DNA of 48,653 bases from Algoriphagus faecimaris (GTDB lineage Bacteria > Bacteroidota > Bacteroidia > Cytophagales > Cyclobacteriaceae): contig NZ_FNAC01000040.1 in NCBI RefSeq assembly GCF_900101705.1, positions 1 to 48,653 of the forward strand. The letters are read 5' to 3'. The notes beneath the pieces are model-generated. The model saw nothing but the letters and a program-made list of their open reading frames with translations, had not been told where the DNA came from and did no database searches. A program made the translations under genes and the position numbers. Shown here one piece after another: positions 1-8,500 of this stretch; within the stretch, counting starts at the first letter, position 1; each line of letters begins with the position of its first letter.

Positions 1-160
1 CACAGGAAGCACATTGAAAAGAAAGCTTGTTTTCAAGCCAATAATGCTTGATTCCAGTACATTTCTTACAGATGATTCCTTGCTTGATCCTTTGTGATTT
101 GATGAATTCAACACAGGAAGCCTCGTCAGGAAACCGATTAATGAAATTGATAATATTCAT
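1..160 (-). CDS. IS1595/ISXO2-type transposase, N-terminal fragment (runs off left edge)
   Basis: This frame is open from an ATG at 160 down to the left edge, about 53 codons. It begins MNIINFINRFPDEASC and contains a C-x2-C pair (IICKKC) followed by a second Cys pair (QCASC) about 19 residues later. That is the zinc ribbon found at the N-terminus of IS1595-family transposases, which binds the element ends ahead of a DDE catalytic domain. The catalytic part lies outside the window. The C-terminal part of what looks like the same kind of transposase is at the right edge in the same orientation. The family call is by recognition of the motif pattern. It is too short for the ORF list because it is cut by the edge. 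Confidence 0.75.
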   Translation of the reverse strand, partial: MNIINFINRFPDEASCVEFIKSQRIKQGIICKKCTGIKHYWLENKLSFQCASC

Positions 161-183
161 GGTCAAAACCGTTTATTTTGACC
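161..183. repeat. Inverted repeat directly before the transposase start
   Basis: GGTCAAAA at 161-168 and TTTTGACC at 176-183 are a perfect 8-bp inverted repeat with a 7-base loop, ending one base before the ATG at 160. In a transcript it would put the ribosome-binding region next to a hairpin. Insertion sequences often use such a structure to block translation from read-through transcripts. That role is inferred. Confidence 0.5.
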
Positions 184-217
184 TAATTTAAATCGAGTTA
201 AACCCTTAATAAAGCAA

Positions 218-234
218 TTGACACCAACTGTCAA
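218..234. repeat. Second inverted repeat in the IS leader
   Basis: TTGACA (218-223) and TGTCAA (229-234) form a perfect 6-bp inverted repeat around five bases. It sits between the terminal repeat and the first hairpin. It could be an operator or a transcript hairpin; the sequence does not decide. Confidence 0.35.
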
Positions 235-317
235 AAAGAACTTATTTGGCTACTGGTGACTTTGCGGATATTCATAGTTTCTTATCATAAGTTTTCTAAA
301 ATATCCGAAAACCCATT

Positions 318-923
318 TTATTTCGCTAAATCTACGGGGGACTTTCCATTCTCCATTTTGACATGGAGATCAGCACCGCTTCTTACTAATAATCTGACTA
401 AATCTTTGTTGCCATTGTGGGCTGCTGAGTGCAATGGAGTGACTCCTTTTTGTTGTTTGGTATTGACATCAGCATGGTATTCAATTAGGAGTTTGGCAAT
501 TTCAAGATTGGAACTGGCACAGGCGGAGTGAAGTGGAGTGACCCGAAAAGAATTATTGGAAGGGACGTTTGGGTTGGCATTCTGAATTAAAAGCAAACGG
601 ACAAGTTCCACATGTCCAAAATAGGCGGCTAATCCCAAAGGTGTAAATCCATCGGCTGAAAAGCTGTCGATTAATTGAGGGTTTTTAGAAAGTATCTTTT
701 TAATTCCATCCACATCGCCAATGCTAGCTAACTCATGTAAAGTCAATTCATCTAAATATAATTTCAAGAGTTTGACTGCTTCAGAATTCTTGCAATAAGC
801 AGCAAATTGAAGTAATGAAATCCCCTGCTCGGTCTTCTTTTTTGCCAGGTTAGGATTAGTATTAAGAAGGGAAGCCAAATACTGGGTGTCGCCCTTTTGT
901 ATAGCGTCTAGGGCAGCCTTCAT
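318..923 (-). CDS. Ankyrin-repeat protein
   Basis: The product is 201 aa, without signal peptide or membrane segment, so probably cytoplasmic. It is built of about five ankyrin units; the clearest are DGFTPLGLAAYFGHVELVRL, VTPLHSACASSNLEIAKLL and VTPLHSAAHNGNKDLVRLL in the middle and C-terminal half. The N-terminal units are more degenerate. Ankyrin stacks bind protein partners and carry no catalytic residues. The ATG at 923 overlaps the stop of the upstream DUF2254 gene by four bases (ATGA), which implies translational coupling, so a membrane-associated partner is plausible. The stop lies about 42 bp from the end of the insertion sequence; the gene looks complete because the last repeat closes with a normal helix. 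Confidence 0.85.
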   Translation of the reverse strand: MKAALDAIQKGDTQYLASLLNTNPNLAKKKTEQGISLLQFAAYCKNSEAVKLLKLYLDELTLHELASIGDVDGIKKILSKNPQLIDSFSADGFTPLGLAAYFGHVELVRLLLIQNANPNVPSNNSFRVTPLHSACASSNLEIAKLLIEYHADVNTKQQKGVTPLHSAAHNGNKDLVRLLVRSGADLHVKMENGKSPVDLAK

Positions 924-2239
924 TCCTTTTTCTCGTTTAAAATCTTTGCTGCGCGCTCTTCCAGATCATTGAGGTCATTTTTCTCTTTGATCGTTTCCCT
1001 GCTCATTCTCAAAATCATTTCTGCATGCTTGACGATTACTTCTTGTTGGGGTTTCCTTTTAGCAAAGAAATGGATAGTGATTAGAGCCTCCATCAGACGA
1101 ATAATCACTGCAGGACTTCCGATGGAAAATTGCCGTATCTGATTGAATGCTGCATCCATCACACCCTCAAAATCTAGGGTATCTGCGATAATACGTAAGT
1201 TTTGATCTTGATCGAACCGGTATTGTGATGGAAATTTCACATCTGCCAAGTAGCTCAGCGTGGAGGATAAATTATCAATACAGGAAATAGCCGTGTAGGG
1301 GTCATTTACTCCGGGGGAAAGGGCGCGAGCGGCAATCTCCACCATCTGGTGAATGGAGTACTCGAGATCTTGCTGAGCGGTTTTTGTTTTTCCGATGACA
1401 AATTGATCATGGATTTTTCGTAGAGTATTTTCTTTCAATTCCTCTTTAGAATAAATTTTCCCCAGCTCTTTTCCTTCAACCAGATAGCTTCCCGGCCTAT
1501 TGTTTAATTCCAAAACCAAGTCTTCTTGGCTAATTATTCCCATTAAATTCTCACTGTCTGCATATTGTAGGTAGCCGCTTTTCGGAGATTCAATTAGAAA
1601 TGTTTTTGGATAAGAAACTAAGATTTTTTTAATATCCAATGCTTCAGGATTATCTGGTTCATTTCCCATTTTTTCTGGAAAAAGCGTTTTTACCTGGATG
1701 GCAATAAAATCCGAAATGTCAGATACTACCTTGTCTGCCTGAATACTTATAGCGATTTGATGGATGAAAACTATTAGCAAAATAATATTGACCACAGTCG
1801 CTAAAATAGCCATCAATATGGCTAAAGAGGGGATAAAGGTATAATCCTGCTGATCTTTGATCGAGTTGAGCACCAAAAGACAATACAAATAGGTGGAAAT
1901 GTAAGCTCCCAAAACCACCTGATTGAGACGGATATACATGAAGTTTTTGATCAGTCTTGGGCCAAACTGAGAAGAAGCCAAAGTGAGGGCTACCAAGGTG
2001 ACTGAGAACACCGTTCCGGCAACACCAATCATAGCCCCCGATATAGTGGTGAGAATACTTCTTGCGGAATCTAGATTTTGGACGAAAAAAAATCGAAGAA
2101 TTCCTTTTTGGTCAATTTGGATCAAACTGTCGACATACACCATTCCAACTGACAAGGCGATGGAAAAAAAGATCAATAATACAGGAATAAACCAAAAAGA
2201 GGCTTTGAGTTCATTCCAGAAAAAGAGGAGTTTTTTCAT
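920..2239 (-). CDS. DUF2254 family membrane protein
   Basis: About 439 aa from the ATG at 2239 (MKKLLFFWNELKASFWFIP). A farther in-frame ATG at 2269 would overlap the upstream gene by 17 bp and adds residues not typical of the family, so 2239 is preferred. Four hydrophobic segments lie in the first ~175 residues (around FIPVLLIFFSIALSVG, ILTTISGAMIGVAGTVFSVT, VVLGAYISTYLYCLLVL and LAILMAILATVVNIILLIV). A soluble C-terminal domain follows, with the family signature SIHQMVEIAARALSPGVNDP around residue 300. DUF2254 proteins are widespread inner-membrane proteins of unknown function. The gene is sandwiched between a metallophosphoesterase (13-bp gap) and the ankyrin gene (4-bp overlap), consistent with one operon. 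Confidence 0.88.
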   Translation of the reverse strand: MKKLLFFWNELKASFWFIPVLLIFFSIALSVGMVYVDSLIQIDQKGILRFFFVQNLDSARSILTTISGAMIGVAGTVFSVTLVALTLASSQFGPRLIKNFMYIRLNQVVLGAYISTYLYCLLVLNSIKDQQDYTFIPSLAILMAILATVVNIILLIVFIHQIAISIQADKVVSDISDFIAIQVKTLFPEKMGNEPDNPEALDIKKILVSYPKTFLIESPKSGYLQYADSENLMGIISQEDLVLELNNRPGSYLVEGKELGKIYSKEELKENTLRKIHDQFVIGKTKTAQQDLEYSIHQMVEIAARALSPGVNDPYTAISCIDNLSSTLSYLADVKFPSQYRFDQDQNLRIIADTLDFEGVMDAAFNQIRQFSIGSPAVIIRLMEALITIHFFAKRKPQQEVIVKHAEMILRMSRETIKEKNDLNDLEERAAKILNEKKE

Positions 2240-2252
2240 AGGTAGGGAAGAG

Positions 2253-3059
2253 TTATAAATTGTGCCCATTAAGGATCATCCCATCCTTAACCGTCTTGAG
2301 ATAAGTGGCGATTTTACCATCTTCTCCGATTTCGCAGACCCGGTAGGAGGGGAAAGGATTGCCCCAAGACCCTCCAAAATGTCCCGACCACAGGAACGGT
2401 TTCTTCTGGTAGAGCATCTGTCCATCTATGTCGTGATCATGACCATGAAAAGTCGCCTTTACATTTGGAAAACTTGTCACCAAATCAAGAAATTCGCTGC
2501 AAGCGATACCATGACGCGTCCAGTCATTTTGGGAAATATGGATAAAGACAAAAACCTGATCCAGGACCTTGTACTCTTCTAGTTTGGATTGAGCAAACTC
2601 CAAATCAGCACAGAGGTAATCCCCTTTTTCATTTGAGCAGTCGAGTAGGATGATCCCGACTTGATTCTGATGGATAAATGAAAAATTGCTGGGTCTCCCC
2701 CAAATCTGCTCCCAGGCAAGTAGACTCACCCGATCATGATTTCCTTTGGTGGTGAAGTAGGGCATGGAAAGTTGATCATAGACCTTTTTCACCGCGGACA
2801 TCCATTTGGGGTCATCGTGAATGAGATCCCCATTGAACACCACAAAATCCAAATCCTTTTCTTGGTTTAGTGCTTCGATAAGTTGCCGATGAGAGTTTTC
2901 AAAATCCGTGTTAGGCTGCCCATAATGTCCATCAGAAGCTGTGATGAACTTAATTTTGGTTTTCTTCGGGAAATCCATTTTCCCATAGAGTAAAAAGGGC
3001 ATAGTCATGATTGAAGAGCTTAAAAGACTGATTTTTTGGAGAAAGGGTCTGCGCTGCAT
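2253..3059 (-). CDS. Calcineurin-like metallophosphoesterase, probably exported
   Basis: The product is 268 aa. A short N-terminal export-like stretch (MQRRPFLQKISLLSSSIMTM) has a positive start and a moderately hydrophobic core. The dimetal phosphoesterase motifs follow in the normal order: SDGH (first metal ligands), NGDLIHDD, KGNHD, a His after VFIHIS, and GHDHD near residue 210. The family hydrolyses phosphomono- or phosphodiesters with two metal ions; the substrate cannot be told. The closest general type is the secreted 3',5'-cyclic-nucleotide phosphodiesterase-like group with a single domain. It is the first gene of the minus-strand cluster, with a 211-bp divergent region towards the glycine-rich protein gene. 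Confidence 0.85.
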   Translation of the reverse strand: MQRRPFLQKISLLSSSIMTMPFLLYGKMDFPKKTKIKFITASDGHYGQPNTDFENSHRQLIEALNQEKDLDFVVFNGDLIHDDPKWMSAVKKVYDQLSMPYFTTKGNHDRVSLLAWEQIWGRPSNFSFIHQNQVGIILLDCSNEKGDYLCADLEFAQSKLEEYKVLDQVFVFIHISQNDWTRHGIACSEFLDLVTSFPNVKATFHGHDHDIDGQMLYQKKPFLWSGHFGGSWGNPFPSYRVCEIGEDGKIATYLKTVKDGMILNGHNL

Positions 3060-3270
3060 GATGACAAGATATTTTAAAAAGGCAGAAAGAAATAATAAAA
3101 ACCCAAAAAAACACCTGATATTTTGACATTATAGAGGCATTTTTTTGGAGTGGTTAATAGTAGTAAATTTTTAATATTTAGTAATTGATACTTAACTATT
3201 TAACAGTAAAGCTTTGGAGATAAAAGATTTAGAGAAGATCTTTACAAAAATTAATAAGATCCCCTAATAA

Positions 3271-5520
3271 ATGAGGACTAAGTTTTGGTCTATAGTTTTA
3301 TTATTTCTTTTGTATTTCTCGTCAAATCATACCCTGATAGCTCAATGCACGGATTGTGATGTGACGGTTGATGGAAACAATCCTCCTGTCGGCATTTTTT
3401 CGAATGGAGCGAAAGTTTGTATAACGGGTAGTCGGACGAATCAGCTCAATTTTAATAATCGGAATAATATTCAGGTTTGCATAGCAGATGGTGTCTCGTG
3501 GAATGGTGATTTTAATCAATTATCCGGCCTCAGTGAAATTCAAAATTTTGGATCATTAACCTTCAATTCTAACCCAAATGGGAGTTGGACAATCCTCAAT
3601 TATGGAGCATTAGAGTTCAGTCAAAATCTTAACTCTAACAAGACCATTTTTAATTATGGTCAAATGACTGTGAACGGTGATTTTGATATTAATTCAAATG
3701 CTAGACTCGAAAGTAACGGCACCCTATCCATAAGTGGAAATACCAATTTCAATAGTAATGGTCAAGTGGTATTGGTAGGAGAAACTTTTGTAGGGGGATC
3801 CGTTGTGGTCAATTCTAATACTGACATCAAAATGTCTGGAAATCTTGAAGTTTCCGGAGCGCTTCAACTCAATTCCAATAGCTCTATTTCAGGAGTCAAT
3901 TCCAATTTTTGTAACTTTTTATCAGTGGGAGGCACTTTTTCCAATAATGGAGAAATTCGAGGTAACGGTCTTACATCCCCTAATTCAACACTTTTTGTAA
4001 ATAAAAATCCTAACGGAAACGTATTGTCCGAGTCTGCAGTAGTAGGGGCCTGTCCAAGTGTTGATTGTGTAGAAACTTACACCATTACCACTACAAATGG
4101 ATTCGATCAACTTTATATTTTTAATTGTACGGATACATTTTTAATTCCTGATTTATTGGCGGATGAGGAGATTTTAGATGTTGAGGTGGCATTGATAGCA
4201 GGTGCTGGAGGGGGAGGATTTGGTGAGGCAGCCGGTGGAGGCGGGGCAGGAGGTATTGTTACGGCAACTGGTATTTCCTTACGTGTAGGTCAAACCTATC
4301 CGGTTGCTGTAGGACCTGGGGGCTATGGGTCTAACGCTTCAAATCGGAGAGGTGAAAATGGTTTTGAATCAGTTTTTTTTGGGTTAACATCCAATGGAGG
4401 CGGGGGAGGCGGTTCTCAATCACAGGCCTCAAGAAATGGCACTGACGGTGGAAGTGGTGGAGGAGGTGGTGCAAATAATAATCCTGGAGGAGGAGAAGGA
4501 AACGGTGGTGGCGGTATTAATTCTGAAGGAAATTCAGGTGGAGAAGGAAGCCGAAAAGGGAATGGAAACCAACTTAATGGAGGTGGGGGCGGGGGAGCTG
4601 GAACTCCTGGAGAAGGTGGAGAAAATAATAGGCCTGGAGTAGGAGGAAATGGAGTTCCTCTACCAATTTTAAATGGTTTTCCTGCTATTCCCAATGCTTT
4701 TGCAGGAGGAGGCGGAGCGACAGGCCGAAATCCCGCCCAACAATATGGTAGAGGGACAGGTGGTTTTTCTTCCTCCATTAAGCTAGGTGGAGATGGAGAT
4801 CATTTGGATCCAGGTGACTCTAATTCCGACGGAATAGGTCAAGAAGGTCGACCCAATACGGGTTCGGGAGGAGGAGCCGGCAGTGTAAGAGGAGGTGCAG
4901 GGTCTGCTGGAAAAGTGATTATTAGACTTTCTTATAGAATTCTTCCTTTGAAGTTTAGGAGTATTGAAGCTAATTACGAGGAAAATTCGCATTCGGTCAA
5001 AATCGATTGGTCCATGTTTTCAGAGGTAAAAGATTTGATGCTTACCGTACAGCGATCCTTTGATCAAACTAAGACTTGGGAGGCGATTCATAAGATTGAT
5101 TCAATCGGGAACGAATCTGAGGAACTAGTCTTTTCTATCCGGGATGAAGATTTAACCTTAGCAAGAGATGTGGTTTTTTATCGAGTCAAAGCTGAAGGTT
5201 CCAAGGGTATATATGGGTACAGTAATATTGCTTCTGTAGAGGTAAACTCTCCAAAAAAGGGTTCTCTCTGGAAGGTCTTCCCTAACCCTATGGGCTCATC
5301 GGAGATTCAAGTCATTCCTGTAGATTATCCAAGGGAACTGGAAGACAAGATTGAAGTGTCTATTTCTGATTTTTCCGGTAGAACTTTTAGCTTTACCGCA
5401 TCTGATCCGGAAGAATTGACCCAAAGACTAAATGAGTACTTTAAACTAGCTGAAAAGGGAATTTATATTCTTCAATTTATCGATTCTAGAGGTCCAAGTG
5501 TAATTAAGCTTTTCAAATAA
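3271..5520 (+). CDS. Large exported glycine-rich protein with type IX secretion C-terminal domain
   Basis: The product is 749 aa. It starts with a signal peptide (MRTKFWSIVLLFLLYFSSN, cleavage near AQC). Residues ~50-230 are a ladder of short beta-strand units rich in Asn-Ser-Asn turns, like a right-handed beta-helix. Residues ~300-545 form a glycine-rich domain dense in GGGG runs. Residues ~550-660 (beginning ILPLKFRSIEANYEENSH) form an immunoglobulin-like domain common just before Bacteroidetes sorting domains. The last ~80 residues (WKVFPNPMGSSEI to SVIKLFK) match a type A T9SS sorting signal with the typical FPNP motif. It should be moved across the outer membrane by the Por system and anchored or released as an adhesin or matrix-like protein. 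No enzymatic motif is seen. A strong terminator follows immediately. Confidence 0.85.
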   Translation: MRTKFWSIVLLFLLYFSSNHTLIAQCTDCDVTVDGNNPPVGIFSNGAKVCITGSRTNQLNFNNRNNIQVCIADGVSWNGDFNQLSGLSEIQNFGSLTFNSNPNGSWTILNYGALEFSQNLNSNKTIFNYGQMTVNGDFDINSNARLESNGTLSISGNTNFNSNGQVVLVGETFVGGSVVVNSNTDIKMSGNLEVSGALQLNSNSSISGVNSNFCNFLSVGGTFSNNGEIRGNGLTSPNSTLFVNKNPNGNVLSESAVVGACPSVDCVETYTITTTNGFDQLYIFNCTDTFLIPDLLADEEILDVEVALIAGAGGGGFGEAAGGGGAGGIVTATGISLRVGQTYPVAVGPGGYGSNASNRRGENGFESVFFGLTSNGGGGGGSQSQASRNGTDGGSGGGGGANNNPGGGEGNGGGGINSEGNSGGEGSRKGNGNQLNGGGGGGAGTPGEGGENNRPGVGGNGVPLPILNGFPAIPNAFAGGGGATGRNPAQQYGRGTGGFSSSIKLGGDGDHLDPGDSNSDGIGQEGRPNTGSGGGAGSVRGGAGSAGKVIIRLSYRILPLKFRSIEANYEENSHSVKIDWSMFSEVKDLMLTVQRSFDQTKTWEAIHKIDSIGNESEELVFSIRDEDLTLARDVVFYRVKAEGSKGIYGYSNIASVEVNSPKKGSLWKVFPNPMGSSEIQVIPVDYPRELEDKIEVSISDFSGRTFSFTASDPEELTQRLNEYFKLAEKGIYILQFIDSRGPSVIKLFK

Positions 5521-5556
5521 AAATCCCTGCTTAATAGTTTATCAAGCAGGGATTTT
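5521..5556. terminator. Bidirectional intrinsic terminator between converging genes
   Basis: AAATCCCTGCTT (5521-5532) and AAGCAGGGATTT (5544-5555) form a perfect 12-bp stem with an 11-base loop and A/T tracts on both sides. It starts right after the stop of the glycine-rich gene and lies 17 bp from the purL stop on the other strand, so it can end transcription from both sides. Confidence 0.9.
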
Positions 5557-5572
5557 AGTATTCAAACTAAGC

Positions 5573-8500
5573 TTAGCCGTTTTCTTCCACCCATTTTCTG
5601 GCACTGACGAATGCCTCTAGCCAAGGTGTAAAATCGTCTTGCCTATCGCTAGGGTAGTGGGCCCAGTTCCAGGGCTTCAGACTTCGCTCGATATGCGGCA
5701 TGATAGCCAAATGTCTGCCATTTTCAGAGGCAATCCCCGCTACTGAATAATCTGAGCCATTAGGATTTCCAGGATACGTATCGTAGCTGTATTTCATGCC
5801 GATTTGATAGGCGTTTTCTGCTTCGGGCAGTTTGAATTTACCTTCTCCGTGGGCGACCCAAACACCTAGTCGCTGACCGCTAAGTGCGCCTAGCATGACC
5901 GTGTTGTTTTGAGGCACTGTCACATTGACAAAGGCAGATTCAAATTTATGGCTCTCATTATGAAGCATTTTGGCTTTTGTGGAGTTGGTCTTGCCTACTA
6001 GTCCTAGTTCGACCATCAACTGACAACCATTGCAAACACCTAAGCTCAGCGTATTTTCTCTAGCGTAAAAATTATCTAGCGCCTCTTTAGCTTTAGGATT
6101 GTAAAGGAATGCACCTGCCCAACCTTTGGCAGAACCTAATACATCCGAATTGGAGAATCCTCCCACAAACACAATCATCTGCACGTCCGAAAGGTCTTCT
6201 CTACCAGAGATCAAGTCGGTCATGTGGATGTCTTTGACCTCAAAGCCAGCAAGCCAGAGTGCATAGGCCATTTCTCGATCACCATTTACCCCTTTTTCGC
6301 GGATAATAGCTGCCTTAGCTTGGTTTTTTTGACTTCGGAAAGGATCTAAATTTGCCGCTTTGAAACTTCCTTCCCAATCCGAAGCAAACTCATAGCTTAG
6401 TGGCTGGTTTTTATAATTCTCAAATCGCTGTTTGGCGAGCTTTTCCCCACTTTGTTTTCTGTCGAGAAGATAGGAAGAACGATACCAGGTATCTCGCATT
6501 TCTGAGACCTCCATAGACAAACCAAGTCCGTCTAGGCTTACTTGACCGCTAAGATTTACATCTGCAATGGAAATAAAGTCCACATCATAGTTATGGAGAA
6601 TGGCCCTTACCACTTCAGTTTCTTTTACCTGAATTAATACTCCCGGATTTTCGGCAAAAAGCGCTTTTACCAAATCTCGCTCTTGGAATCGCTCTGTTTT
6701 CACTTTTAATCCTACCTGAGCACTTGGGAAGCACATTTCCAAGAGGGAGGTGATGATTCCACCTGCTGAGATATCGTGTCCTGCCAAAACTAAACCTTGC
6801 CCGATCAATTTCTGAACAGCCATAAAGGCATGACCGAAGTATTCAGCGTCTCCAACGGTAGGAGTTTCTTGACCGATTTTATTCAAAACCTGATAGAAGC
6901 TTGAGCCGCCTAGCTTTGCGCTATCCTTAGAAAAATCAATCCAATAAATCTTTGAGCCTTCTTCAGCTTGGAGTCCAGTCTTAACAGTTTTATTGATATC
7001 AGCACATTCTCCCACAGTGGATATAATCACCGTACCCGGAGCATATACCACTTTTCCGTCTGGATACTTTTGGGTCATGGAGAGTGAATCTTTTCCGGTA
7101 GGGATATTGATTCCTAATTCTATGGCAAATTGGGATACTGCCTCGACAGCTCGATATAGTCGGTCATTTTCTCCTTTATTCTTTGCAGGCCACATCCAGT
7201 TGGCAGAGAGGGAAATGCCTTTCATTCCGTCTGTGATCGGCGCAAATACCAAGTTAGTTAAAGCTTCTGCAATTGCTAATCTGCTGCCCGCTTCCGGATT
7301 TGCTAAAGCTGCAACAGGGGCATGTCCGATGGAAGTAGCGATTCCCTTGTTTCCTGTGAAGTCCAAAGCCATTACAGCCACATCATTGAGTGGTAGCTGA
7401 ATTTCTCCCACGGTCTGTTGTGTGGCCACACGTCCGGTGACCGATCGATCGACCTTATTGGTCAACCAATCTTTGCATGCCACAGCTTCGAGTTGAAGTA
7501 CTTGCTCGATGTAGGACTTTAGCTGACTGATTTGATAGCTTCCTTCACTGAAGTTGGACTGAGTAGTAGCGTCTTCAAGGATTGTTTTTGGAGAGGATCC
7601 AAACATATACATCAAATTCCAGTCTACGGGTTTTTCGCCTGTTCTCTGGTTTTCAAACTTGAAATGCATGTCTCCCGTTGTCTCACCTACTACATAAAAA
7701 GGAGCTCTTTCACGCTCAGATAGCTGTTTGAGGGTAGGAATATCTTTTTTGTCCACGACTAATCCCATTCGCTCCTGAGATTCATTGCCGATGATTTCTT
7801 TGGCAGAGAGCGTCGGATCACCCACAGGTAATTGATCAATATGGATTGTGCCTCCTGAGTTTTCTACCAGTTCGGAAAGACAGTTGAGGTGTCCTCCTGC
7901 TCCATGGTCGTGGATGGAAATAATCGGATTTTCGTCGCTCTCAGCCATAGCGCGGATCACATTAGCTACCCGCTTTTGCATTTCAGGGTTGGATCGCTGA
8001 ATGGCATTGAGCTCGATCGCATTGGAAAGCTCTCCAGTATTGAGCGAGGAGACGGCCGATCCACCCATTCCGATGCGGTAATTGTCCCCGCCCATAATGA
8101 CGATTTGATCCCCGGTTTTTGGTTCTGCTTTTTTGGTGTATTTGGCATTAGTAAAGCCTACTCCACCTGCAAGCATGATGACTTTGTCGAAGCCGAATTG
8201 GATGCCTTCTTCCTCATGCTCAAAAGTCAACAATGAACCAGAAATCAAAGGCTGGCCGAATTTATTTCCAAAGTCTGAAGCGCCATTGGAGGCCTTGATT
8301 AGAATGTCCATTGGCGTCTGATAAAGCCAAGGTCTCTCGTCGAGTTTTTCTTCCCAAGACCGGTTCTTTTCGCTCCTTGGATAGGAAGTCATATAAACAG
8401 CAGTTCCTGCCAGTGGGATAGAAGCTGTTCCTCCCGCCATTCGGTCACGGATTTCTCCTCCGGATCCGGTAGCTGCTCCATTAAAAGGCTCTACTGTGGT

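Larger units (their letters stand above)
1..276 (-). mobile_element. 5' end of an IS1595-like insertion sequence with terminal inverted repeat
   Basis: The element probably ends near 276. Read inward from 276 on the minus strand, the sequence matches the outer end of the right-edge copy (48315-48340) at about 20 of 26 positions: TATGA, one mismatch, TATCCGCAA, five mismatches, CCAGTA. This pairing is what terminal inverted repeats of one element should show. Between the transposase start and this end are two hairpins (161-183 and 218-234). The exact border is uncertain by a few bases, since the conserved core could end at 270. No target duplication can be checked because the other end of this copy is missing. 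Confidence 0.6.

Noticed and set aside
4416..4778. Pro-rich minus-strand frame of 120 codons
   Set aside because: It is the mirror of the glycine codons (GGN read as NCC) of the exported protein; low complexity and no start context.
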